DNA of 17,462 nucleotides from the NCBI GenBank assembly GCA_015489095.1, contig WFMN01000148.1, positions 1 to 17,462 on the forward strand, in the 5' to 3' direction. Numbering within the stretch: position 1 is the first letter of the stretch; every line of letters begins with the position of its first letter. A model generated the notes under the pieces. The model was given only the letters and a program-made list of their open reading frames with translations, had not been told where the DNA came from and made no database searches. Shown here in pieces: positions 8,101 through 15,142 of the stretch. This stretch comes from Mariprofundaceae bacterium. Its GTDB lineage: Bacteria > Pseudomonadota > Zetaproteobacteria > Mariprofundales > J009. The position numbers were made by a program, and so were the translations under genes.

Positions 8101-9853
8101 GGCGCAGGGCGCCAAGCCGGGCGAAGGGGGGCAGCTCCCCGGCCACAAGGTGGATCAGCGCATCGGCCGCGTGCGCCACTCCACCCCCGGCGTCGGGCTG
8201 ATCTCGCCGCCGCCCCACCACGACATCTACTCGATCGAGGATCTGGCACAGCTGATTTACGACCTGAAGAATGTCAATCCCACCGCCGATATCAGCGTCA
8301 AGCTGGTCTCCGAGGTCGGGGTAGGCACCATCGCCGCCGGCGTGGTCAAGGCGCACGCCGACCATGTGGTGATCGCCGGTCACGACGGCGGCACCGGCGC
8401 CTCGCCGCTCACCTCGATCAAACACGCCGGCGCGCCGTGGGAGCTGGGGCTGGCCGAAACCCAGCAGACGCTGGTGCTCAACCGCCTGCGCGGGCGCACC
8501 ATCCTGCAGGCCGACGGGCAGATGCGCACCGGCCGCGATGTGGTGATCGCCGCCCTGCTGGGCGCCGACGAGGTCGCCTTCGGCACCATCGCGCTGGTCG
8601 CCGAGGGGTGCATCATGATGCGCAAATGCCACCTCAACACCTGTCCCGTCGGTGTCGCCACCCAGGATCCCGAGCTGCGCAAGAAGTTTGTCGGCAAGCC
8701 GGAGCATGTGGTCAACTACTTCACCTATGTCGCCCAGGAGGTGCGCGAGATCATGGCCGAGCTCGGCTTCCGCACCTTCGACGAGATGATCGGCAGGGTG
8801 GATCGGCTCGACACCAACAGGGCGATCGCCTACTGGAAGGCGCAGGGGCTCGATTTCTCGCCCATCTTCCATCAGGTGGAGGCGGATGAAACCGTCGCCC
8901 GCCACCACTGCGAACAGCAGGATCACGGGCTGGCGTCCATTGCCGACCGCACCCTGATCGCCCAAGCGAAACCGGCGCTGGAGCAGCAGCAGCCGGTCAC
9001 CATCGCTTTCCCGATCCGCAACATCCACCGCACCTTCGGCACCATGCTTTCGGGCGAGGTCGCCCTCCGCTACGGCCTAGCCGGACTACCGGACGACACC
9101 ATCCACATCACCGCCACCGGCACCAGCGGCCAGTCGTTCGGCGCCTGGCTGGCGCGCGGCATCACGCTGGAGCTGATCGGCGAGGGCAACGACTATGTCG
9201 GCAAGGGGCTCTCCGGCGGGCGCATCATCATCTACCCGCCCGAGGAGACGCCGATCAAGGCCGAAGAGAACATCATCGTCGGCAACACCGTGCTGTTTGG
9301 CGCCATCAGCGGGGAGTGTTACCTCCGCGGCATCGCCGCCGAACGGTTCGCGGTGCGCAACTCCGGCGCGGTGGCGGTGGTCGAGGGGGTGGGCGACCAC
9401 GGCTGTGAATACATGACCGGCGGCACCGTGGTGGTGTTGGGGCCGACCGGCCGCAACTTCGCCGCCGGCATGAGCGGCGGCATCGCCTATGTGTATGACC
9501 CCGACGCCCAATTCGCCGACCGTTGCAACATGGCACAGGTGGAGCTGGAGCCCATCACCGCCGAGGCCGACGCGCTTGAACGCACCGAACATCAGGGGGC
9601 GGATCTCGAAACCCTGGGCAGGGTCGATATCCAGCACCGGCTAAGCCAGAACGACGAGCAGATCCTGTTCGACCTGATCTCCCGCCACCAGCGTTACACC
9701 CGCTCGCCACTGGCCGCCAAGCTGTTGAACGACTGGAGCAACACGGTCACCCGGTTTGTGAAGGTGATGCCGGTTGATTACCGCCGCGCACTGCAGGAGA
9801 TCGAAGCCGCCCAGCGGGCGGAAGCAGAGAAAAAGGAGGCCATCCATGGGTAA
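5192..9853 (+). CDS. gltB: Glutamate synthase (NADPH) large subunit, GltB
   Basis: GltB is the catalytic subunit of GOGAT: glutamine + 2-oxoglutarate + NADPH give two glutamates. The 1553-residue product shows the full architecture. A class II glutaminase has its nucleophile Cys26 in HDACGVGF, implying cleavage of a 25-residue propeptide, with NGEINTVRGN further on. A central domain follows (about 470-790). The FMN/synthase domain (about 860-1215) has GAMSFGSIS and GEGGE. The 3Fe-4S cysteines are Cys1140, Cys1146 and Cys1151 (C-x5-C-x4-C). A C-terminal GXGXG beta-helix spans about 1265-1490. I chose the ATG at 5192 because GAGAGG precedes it by 7 nt; an earlier in-frame ATG at 5105 would add a Pro/Arg-rich 29-residue stretch unlike the family, and an ATG at 5210 is also possible. 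The 3' end overlaps gltD by 8 nt. Confidence 0.97.
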   Translation: MQQSPTMNHRPGRQGLYDPRLEHDACGVGFVAHIKNEQSHAIVEQGLEILKRLTHRGATGADPREGDGAGILLQISDTFFRPAAAEIGITLPASGAYGVGMCFLPKDEEHRKQCEAIVAQVVAEEGQSLLGWRDTPTSATDADLPESVTACEPTVRQCFIARAEGMDQDAFERKLFVIRKVCQHRVAALKRNDPANFYIASLSSRTIVYKGMFLSHQVAAYYRDLRDERMRSALALVHQRFSTNTFPSWELAHPFRMVAHNGEINTVRGNVNWMNARRHSMRSSVLGDDLAKLWPISDEGQSDTACFDNTLELLVAGGYDLAHAAMLMIPEAWSGNQLMDEKRRAFYEYNAALMEPWDGPAAVAFTDGRQIGATLDRNGLRPARYLVTSDDLVVMASESGVLDIPEEKIIRKWRLQPGRMLLIDLEAGRIINDDEIKERLAGARAYDQILKETQIQLEDLPAEVSPMAPDHGTLLHRQKVFGYTQEDLKFLMTPMAVAGQEAIGSMGNDSPLAVMSRRPEPLYNYFRQLFAQVTNPPIDPIREEMVMSLISIVGPNPNLLGLGHEEPQMRLEVHQPILTNGDLEKIRHIDRHTGGRFRSITLSTCYAISDGAEGMEAAIDRLCQQAEAAVRDRFNIIILTDRDMDADRMPIPALLATSAVHQHLIRAGLRVETGLVIETGSAREVQHFATLAAYGAEAINPYLAFDTLFDLKREGQLPDELSVEEAHTRYIKAVDKGLYKVMSKMGISTYQSYCGAQIFEALGLASDFVDRYFTGTPTRIEGAGLKEIAEESVRRHRAAYGRRRIYRQALDVGGEYAWRYNGKAHLLTPELIKLVQHAVRTNDYSLYKEYARQINDQEGRLLTLRGMFRFKPGTPVPLEEVEPVSAIVKRFATGAMSFGSISHEAHSTLAIAMNRLGGKSNTGEGGEEVERFTPLKNGDSMRSAIKQVASGRFGVTVEYLVNSDQIQIKMAQGAKPGEGGQLPGHKVDQRIGRVRHSTPGVGLISPPPHHDIYSIEDLAQLIYDLKNVNPTADISVKLVSEVGVGTIAAGVVKAHADHVVIAGHDGGTGASPLTSIKHAGAPWELGLAETQQTLVLNRLRGRTILQADGQMRTGRDVVIAALLGADEVAFGTIALVAEGCIMMRKCHLNTCPVGVATQDPELRKKFVGKPEHVVNYFTYVAQEVREIMAELGFRTFDEMIGRVDRLDTNRAIAYWKAQGLDFSPIFHQVEADETVARHHCEQQDHGLASIADRTLIAQAKPALEQQQPVTIAFPIRNIHRTFGTMLSGEVALRYGLAGLPDDTIHITATGTSGQSFGAWLARGITLELIGEGNDYVGKGLSGGRIIIYPPEETPIKAEENIIVGNTVLFGAISGECYLRGIAAERFAVRNSGAVAVVEGVGDHGCEYMTGGTVVVLGPTGRNFAAGMSGGIAYVYDPDAQFADRCNMAQVELEPITAEADALERTEHQGADLETLGRVDIQHRLSQNDEQILFDLISRHQRYTRSPLAAKLLNDWSNTVTRFVKVMPVDYRRALQEIEAAQRAEAEKKEAIHG

Positions 9854-11282
9854 ACCAACCGGATTCAAGGAGTATGCGCGCGAAGAGCTCTCCTACGCCC
9901 CGACGGCCGACCGCATCCTGCACTTCAACGAGTTTTACACCCTTCCGAGCGATCTGGCCACCCAAGGCGCCCGCTGCATGGATTGCGGCATCCCCTTCTG
10001 CCACAACGCCTGCCCGATCCACAATGTGATTCCCGACTGGAACGATCTGGTGTACAAACAGGACTGGCGGCGGGCGCTCGATGCGCTGCACGCCACCAAC
10101 AACTTCCCCGAGTTCACCGGCCGCATCTGCCCCGCCCCCTGCGAAGAGGCGTGCACGGTCAACCTGATCGGCGACGCCGTCTCGATCAAAAACATCGAGC
10201 TGGCCATCGTCGAGCGCGGCTGGCGGGAGGGGTGGATCACCCCCGAGGTGATGGAGAAGAAGAGCGGCAACAAGGTCGCCATCGTCGGTTCTGGCCCCGC
10301 GGGGCTGGCCTGCGCCCAGCAGTTGGCACGCGCCGCCCACGAGGTGGTGGTGTTTGAAAAGGCGGATCGCATCGGCGGGCTGATGCGCTACGGCATCCCC
10401 AACTTCAAGTTCGAGAAGCGCTTTATCGACCGCCGACTGGCGCAGATGCGCGCCGAGGGGGTCGATTTCCGCGTCAACGCCCATGTCGGGGTCGATTTCC
10501 CCGCCTCCGACCTGCTGCGCGAGTTCGATGCCGTGGTGCTGGCCGGCGGGGCGGAAAAGCCGCGCGACCTGCCGGTGCCGGGGCGTGAACTGAAGGGTAT
10601 CCACTTCGCGCTCGAGCTGTTGACCCAGCAGACCAAGATCCTGCATGGCGACGCCGTCCCCGACGCGGAGCGCATCTCGGCCGCCGGCAAGCATGTGGTG
10701 GTGATCGGCGGGGGCGACACCGGCTCGGACTGCATCGGCACCAGCAACCGCCACGGCGCGGCCTCCATCACCCAGCTGGAGATCCTGCCCAAGCCGCCGG
10801 TAACGCCCGACAAGCTGACCACCTGGCCCGACTGGCCCAACAAGCTGCGCACCTCCACCTCGCAAGAGGAGGGGTGCGAGCGCGATTTCTGCGTTTCGAC
10901 CAAACGGTTCATCGGCAACGAGGCCGGCCAAGTGACCGCCATCGAGTGCGTGCGCGTCCACTGGGAGCAGGAGGATGGCCGTTGGCGGATGCGGGAGATC
11001 GACGACAGCAGCTTCACCCTGAAGGCCGACCTTGTCCTGCTGGCGATGGGATTTGTCCATCCGGTGCACGAGGGCATGGTGGAAGAACTCAAGCTGGAGC
11101 AGGATGCCCGCGGCAATGTCGCCGCCAATACCGAGGATTACCGCACCAACATCGACAAGGTGTTTGCCGCCGGCGACATGCGCAGCGGCCAATCGCTGGT
11201 GGTGCGCGCCATCGCCGAGGGGCGGGGATGCGCCGCGGCCGTCGATCGTTACCTGACAGGGTCAACCTGCCTGCCGCACTGA
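9846..11282 (+). CDS. gltD: Glutamate synthase (NADPH) small subunit, GltD
   Basis: The small subunit oxidises NADPH and passes electrons through FAD and 4Fe-4S centres to GltB. The 478-residue product carries an N-terminal Fe-S region with Cys44, Cys47, Cys52 and Cys56 and a second group, Cys95, Cys99 and Cys103 (CPAPCEEAC). An FAD-binding VGSGPAG motif lies at about 147-153, an NADPH-binding GGGDTG near 288-293, and the closing AAGDMRSGQSLVV segment contacts FAD. The ATG at 9846 has an excellent AAGGAGG (9833-9839) with 6-nt spacing inside the end of gltB, and the two genes overlap by 8 nt, fitting equimolar synthesis. It is of typical length with no missing key residue. Confidence 0.97.
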   Translation: MGKPTGFKEYAREELSYAPTADRILHFNEFYTLPSDLATQGARCMDCGIPFCHNACPIHNVIPDWNDLVYKQDWRRALDALHATNNFPEFTGRICPAPCEEACTVNLIGDAVSIKNIELAIVERGWREGWITPEVMEKKSGNKVAIVGSGPAGLACAQQLARAAHEVVVFEKADRIGGLMRYGIPNFKFEKRFIDRRLAQMRAEGVDFRVNAHVGVDFPASDLLREFDAVVLAGGAEKPRDLPVPGRELKGIHFALELLTQQTKILHGDAVPDAERISAAGKHVVVIGGGDTGSDCIGTSNRHGAASITQLEILPKPPVTPDKLTTWPDWPNKLRTSTSQEEGCERDFCVSTKRFIGNEAGQVTAIECVRVHWEQEDGRWRMREIDDSSFTLKADLVLLAMGFVHPVHEGMVEELKLEQDARGNVAANTEDYRTNIDKVFAAGDMRSGQSLVVRAIAEGRGCAAAVDRYLTGSTCLPH

Positions 11283-11307
11283 CACGCTGACCACCGCAGA
11301 AGAGCTG

Positions 11308-11772
11308 ATGAGGCTTGCGCTGAATGAGGCGCGGCATGCCGCTTCCATCGGTGAGGTGCCGGTTGGCGCCGTGGTGCAACTGGCCGACGGGCGCCGCTTT
11401 TCCGCCCACAACGCGCCGATCGCCAGCCACGACGCCACCGCCCATGCGGAGATCCGCGCCATCCGTGCGGCAAGCGAGGCCTGCGGCAACTACCGGCTCA
11501 CCGGCGCCACCTTGGCGGTCACGCTGGAGCCCTGCCTGATGTGTTGCGGCGCCATCATCCACGCCCGCATCGCGTCGCTCATCTTCGGCGCCGACGACCC
11601 CAAAACCGGCGCCGTGCACTCCCTCTACCACACCCTCGCCGACCAGCGGCTCAACCACCAACCCGCCGTCACCGGCGGAATCTTGGCGGAAGCGAGCGGC
11701 CAGCTTCTGCGCGACTTTTTCCGCGGCCGACGCCGGCACGCCCCCCCTTCAGGAGCCACATCGCATCCATGA
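11308..11772 (+). CDS. tadA: tRNA-specific adenosine deaminase TadA
   Basis: TadA deaminates A34 to inosine in the anticodon of tRNA-Arg(ACG). The product is a CDA-fold zinc deaminase: His46-Ala-Glu48 supplies a zinc ligand and the proton-shuttle Glu, and PCLMCC gives zinc ligands Cys76 and Cys79. EVPVGAVV and the FGADDPKTGA segment fit TadA. From the ATG at 11308 the protein has 154 residues, but this Met aligns inside helix 1 of TadA (EELMRLAL). Translation from an in-frame CTG at 11287 would restore TTAEEL before it; no ATG, GTG or TTG lies further upstream before the in-frame stop at 11254. The true start is therefore uncertain. The gene follows gltD by 25 nt and ends in an ATGA overlap with the helicase gene, so it is likely in the same operon. 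Confidence 0.92.
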   Translation: MRLALNEARHAASIGEVPVGAVVQLADGRRFSAHNAPIASHDATAHAEIRAIRAASEACGNYRLTGATLAVTLEPCLMCCGAIIHARIASLIFGADDPKTGAVHSLYHTLADQRLNHQPAVTGGILAEASGQLLRDFFRGRRRHAPPSGATSHP

Positions 11773-14700
11773 GCACCCCGACCATTACCGTTCCCCTGCT
11801 ACGCAAACACCTCAACGCCGCCTACCTGCGGCGGGGCAAGCGGGCGTATGAGGCCAAGGCGATCCGCCATTTCGATCTGGTGGATCCGCTCCTCCTGCGC
11901 GGCGCGGTGCAGGGCGACGAGGATGAGCCGTTTGAGGTCACCATCCATTTCAGCGAGCACGGCATCAAGGGGGACTGTAGCTGCCCGGTCGGCTTCAACT
12001 GCCCCCATGTCGCCACCCTGCTCTACGCGCTGCGCGACAAACAGCAGCGGGAGCAGGAGGAGGCACCGGAGGCTGGCGAAGCGGAGGCTCCCGCCTTCAA
12101 CCAGTGGTTGAGCCACCTCAACCGCAACGACGGCTTCGCGATGGCGGACAACAACATCTACCCGCCATCGGCCAAGCAGCGGCTGATCTACCTGATTCAG
12201 CCCGCGCGCGATGGCCGATGGTCGCTCTTTCTGCGCGCCACCCAACAACGGACAGGCGGTGGCTACGGCACGCTGAACAGCTTCGCCATCGACCGTGTCC
12301 TCAACAACCGCCCCAACTTTGCGCTGGCCAACGATGTCGCCCTCGTGAAGCTGATGGCCGCCCACAGAGTGGATGGCGACGACAACCATGTTCCCCTGCT
12401 GGGCGAGGCGGGCGGCACCATGCTGGAACAGGCCATCGCCACCGGCCGCTGCCACTACCTTGACCACCATCACCCGCCGCTGACCGCGGGCGCGCCCAAA
12501 ACGGGCCGCTGGCAGTGGCAGCAGGGAGCGGAGGGCGAACAGTCGCTACAGCTACAGATCGACGGTGTCACGCTGCCGGTGCTGCCGCTCGCTCCGCCGC
12601 GCTACATCGACCCGCGACACCACCGTTGCGGCCCGGTCGAAACCGGCCTCCCCCACGCCACCACCAGCAAGCTGCTGCAGCTACCGAGCTTCGCCGTTGA
12701 GGAGCAGAAAGCGGCGTTTGCCAAGCTGATTCCCGATCTGCCGGAGGGGGTGCCCCACCCGGTGGCGGTCGAGGTGGAGAACCGCCTGATCTCCCCTACT
12801 CCGGTGCTGAACCTCTACTCGCTGGCGGCCACACCGCTCCACGCGGGGCAGACCGGAGGGGAGTTTTTCTTCGACTACGATGGGCACCATGTGCATGGCG
12901 ATGATCCGCAACCGGTGCTAAGCTGGGTCGAACAGGGGGTGCTGGTGCGTTGCCGCCGCGACATGAGCGAAGAGCTGCACAGCCGCTCGCTGCTGGTTCG
13001 CTTCGGACTCAGCCACTTCCCGCTGGATCCCCACCAGCGGAAGCTACGCATGCCCGAGTGGACCCTCGCCAACCACGATGACTGGTTCACCTTCACCCGC
13101 GAGGCGGTGCCCCAACTGCGGAACGAGGGGTTTATCGTCAATATCGAGGAGGGATTTCAGTATCAGGCGGTCGAGGTCGATCGCTGGGACTTCGCCATCG
13201 ACGGCAACGGGGTGATGGGCTCGGCGTCGCTCACCGCCAAGCTCGATAACGATCAGTCGATCGACCTGATCGACGCCATCTCCAACTGGCTGCACGAAGA
13301 CCCCGACCGGCTGAGCGACGAGGCGCTGGAGGAGCTCACGCGGCGGGAAACCATCCCCCTGCGGATGGAGGACGGCCGCTGGCTGGTGGTGCCGACCACC
13401 ATTCTGCACACCATGCTCACCCACATGATGGAGCTGTTCACCGGCAACGACGCCGTCTCCGGCAACCAGTGGCTGGCGGTGCGCAACGCGCTGGAACAGC
13501 AGCAGAATATCCGCTTTCAGCAGGACGACCTCTGGCTGGAGCAGATGCGGAAACTGGCGGAGATGGACGCCATTCCGGCGGCCACCATCCCGCAGGGGTT
13601 GCGCGCCTCGCTACGCGATTACCAGTTGGATGGCCTCAACTGGCTGCAGTTTCTGCGCCAATTGGGGCTGGGCGGCATCCTCGCCGACGATATGGGGCTG
13701 GGAAAAACGGTGCAGACCCTCACCCATATCTTGGTCGAAAAAGAGGAGGGGCGGCTCACCCAGCCGGCACTGGTGGTCGCGCCGACCAGCCTGATGCACA
13801 ACTGGAAGGCGGAGGCCTCCCGCTTCACCCCCGACCTCTCGGTGCTGGTGTTGCACGGCCCGAATCGCGCCGCCCATTTCGACAAGATCGGCGACTACGA
13901 TCTGGTGCTGACCACCTACCCGCTACTCTCCCGCGATCAGCAGGCGATCATGGCGCACCACTACCATCTGCTGATTCTGGACGAGGCGCAACAGGTTAAA
14001 AACCCCCGTTCCAAGGCGGCGCAGATGGTGCGTATCATCAAGGCCAACCACCGCCTCTGCCTCACCGGCACCCCGCTGGAGAACCATCTCGGCGAGCTGT
14101 GGACCCAGTTCGATTTTCTGATGCCGGGCTACCTCTTCAGCCAGCGCACCTTCACCAAGGTCTATCGCCGCCCGATCGAGGTGGAGGGGATGGCGAGCCG
14201 CCAGCACCAGCTCAACCTGCGCATCCGCCCCTTCATGCTGCGCCGCGCCAAGCGCGATGTGGTTCGAGAGCTCCCGCCGAAAACAGAGATCGTCCGCTGC
14301 GTGGAGATGGAGGAGGCGCAGCAACGGCTCTACGAAAGCGTGCGCCTCTCCATGGAGAAAAAGGTGCGCGATTCGGTCGCCGCCATCGGACTGGGGCGCA
14401 GCCAACTGATCGTGCTCGACGCCCTGCTCAAGATGCGGCAGGTCTGTTGCGACCCCCGGCTGCTCAAAACGGAGAGCGCGGCCAACAACATCCCCTCGGC
14501 CAAGCTCGACCTGCTGCGCGACATGCTACCGGAGATGGTCAGCGAGGGGCGGCGCATCCTGCTCTTCTCCCAGTTCACCCAGATGCTGAAGCTGATCGAG
14601 CAGGCCTGCGGCGAGATGGGGATCCCCTACACCAAGCTGACCGGCAACACCCGCGATCGCGTCACCCCGATCGAGGCGTTCCAGCAGGGCAAGGTGCCGC

Positions 14701-15011
14701 TCTTTCTCATCAGCCTGAAGGCGGGGGGAACGGGGCTCAACCTGACCGCCGCCGACACCGTCATCCACTACGACCCGTGGTGGAACCCGGCGGTCGAGGA
14801 TCAGGCCACCGACCGCGCCCACCGCATCGGACAAGACAAGTCGGTCTTTGTCTATAAACTGATCACCGCCGGCACGGTGGAGGAGCGCATCGTCGAGATG
14901 CAGGCGCGCAAACGGCAACTGGCGGAGGGAGTGCACGAACAGGGCGGCGGCAAGCAGCCGCTATGGAGCAGCGAGGAGCTGGAGTCGCTGTTTCAGCCGA
15001 TCAAGGCCTGA
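11769..15011 (+). CDS. SNF2-family DEAD/DEAH-type helicase with SWIM zinc finger
   Basis: A 1080-residue SNF2/Rad54-like ATPase. The N-terminus carries a SWIM zinc finger: Cys70-x-Cys72, Cys78-x-His80. A middle region of about 500 residues matches no motif I recognise and is typical in place for bacterial SNF2-associated domains. The ATPase core follows: LRDYQLDGLNWL, Walker A DDMGLGKT with Lys646, DEAQ at 738-741, LTGTPLENHLGELW, and the C-terminal lobe with LLFSQFTQM, GTGLNLTAAD and the arginine-finger motif VI DRAHRIGQ (about 1014-1021). Such proteins translocate on or remodel DNA-protein complexes; the role in this organism is unknown. The ATG at 11769 overlaps the tadA stop (ATGA), with AGGAG at 11751-11755 and a rather long 13-nt spacing. 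An upstream extension in the same frame lies within tadA and is Arg/Pro-rich, so it is rejected. Confidence 0.93.
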   Translation: MSTPTITVPLLRKHLNAAYLRRGKRAYEAKAIRHFDLVDPLLLRGAVQGDEDEPFEVTIHFSEHGIKGDCSCPVGFNCPHVATLLYALRDKQQREQEEAPEAGEAEAPAFNQWLSHLNRNDGFAMADNNIYPPSAKQRLIYLIQPARDGRWSLFLRATQQRTGGGYGTLNSFAIDRVLNNRPNFALANDVALVKLMAAHRVDGDDNHVPLLGEAGGTMLEQAIATGRCHYLDHHHPPLTAGAPKTGRWQWQQGAEGEQSLQLQIDGVTLPVLPLAPPRYIDPRHHRCGPVETGLPHATTSKLLQLPSFAVEEQKAAFAKLIPDLPEGVPHPVAVEVENRLISPTPVLNLYSLAATPLHAGQTGGEFFFDYDGHHVHGDDPQPVLSWVEQGVLVRCRRDMSEELHSRSLLVRFGLSHFPLDPHQRKLRMPEWTLANHDDWFTFTREAVPQLRNEGFIVNIEEGFQYQAVEVDRWDFAIDGNGVMGSASLTAKLDNDQSIDLIDAISNWLHEDPDRLSDEALEELTRRETIPLRMEDGRWLVVPTTILHTMLTHMMELFTGNDAVSGNQWLAVRNALEQQQNIRFQQDDLWLEQMRKLAEMDAIPAATIPQGLRASLRDYQLDGLNWLQFLRQLGLGGILADDMGLGKTVQTLTHILVEKEEGRLTQPALVVAPTSLMHNWKAEASRFTPDLSVLVLHGPNRAAHFDKIGDYDLVLTTYPLLSRDQQAIMAHHYHLLILDEAQQVKNPRSKAAQMVRIIKANHRLCLTGTPLENHLGELWTQFDFLMPGYLFSQRTFTKVYRRPIEVEGMASRQHQLNLRIRPFMLRRAKRDVVRELPPKTEIVRCVEMEEAQQRLYESVRLSMEKKVRDSVAAIGLGRSQLIVLDALLKMRQVCCDPRLLKTESAANNIPSAKLDLLRDMLPEMVSEGRRILLFSQFTQMLKLIEQACGEMGIPYTKLTGNTRDRVTPIEAFQQGKVPLFLISLKAGGTGLNLTAADTVIHYDPWWNPAVEDQATDRAHRIGQDKSVFVYKLITAGTVEERIVEMQARKRQLAEGVHEQGGGKQPLWSSEELESLFQPIKA

Positions 15012-15020
15012 GCAACGGAT

Positions 15021-15080
15021 CGATTCGGGGAAAGGATTCCCCTCCTGCGGGGTGTGTAGGAGCGGTTTCCAACCGCGAAT
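15021..15080 (+). repeat. Three-hairpin interspersed repeat, copy C
   Basis: The first of two tandem copies between convergent genes. GGGGAA-AGGA-TTCCCC and GCGGTT-TCC-AACCGC are intact. The middle hairpin is CTCCTGC/GTAGGAG with one G-T wobble and a larger GGGGTGT loop, so pairing is kept despite base changes. It begins 10 nt after the helicase stop codon. Confidence 0.85.
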
Positions 15081-15137
15081 CGATTCGGGGAAAGGATTCC
15101 CCTCCTACAGGGTGTAGGAGCGGTTTCCAACCGCGAA
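15081..15137 (+). repeat. Three-hairpin interspersed repeat, copy D
   Basis: The second tandem copy, abutting copy C. All three hairpins are perfect: GGGGAA/TTCCCC, CTCCTACA-GGG-TGTAGGAG (8 bp) and GCGGTT-TCC-AACCGC. It ends 6 nt before the guaA stop codon (guaA reads from the other strand). The stacked hairpins may act as a transcription barrier in both directions, though no U-tract marks a classic terminator. Confidence 0.85.
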
Positions 15138-15142
15138 GGCTG

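Noticed and set aside
9747..11192. Long antisense open frame (481 codons) opposite the end of gltB and gltD
   Set aside because: Same reason: the sense strand encodes clear GltB/GltD motifs, and the antisense product resembles no family.
11769..15011. DISARM-like or other phage-defence helicase
   Set aside because: No methyltransferase, phospholipase or other defence gene is adjacent. The flanks are housekeeping genes (tadA, guaA).
15021..15137. Possible CRISPR from two tandem repeats
   Set aside because: There are only two directly abutting units with no spacers, and the same unit occurs singly elsewhere. This is an interspersed repeat, not a CRISPR array.
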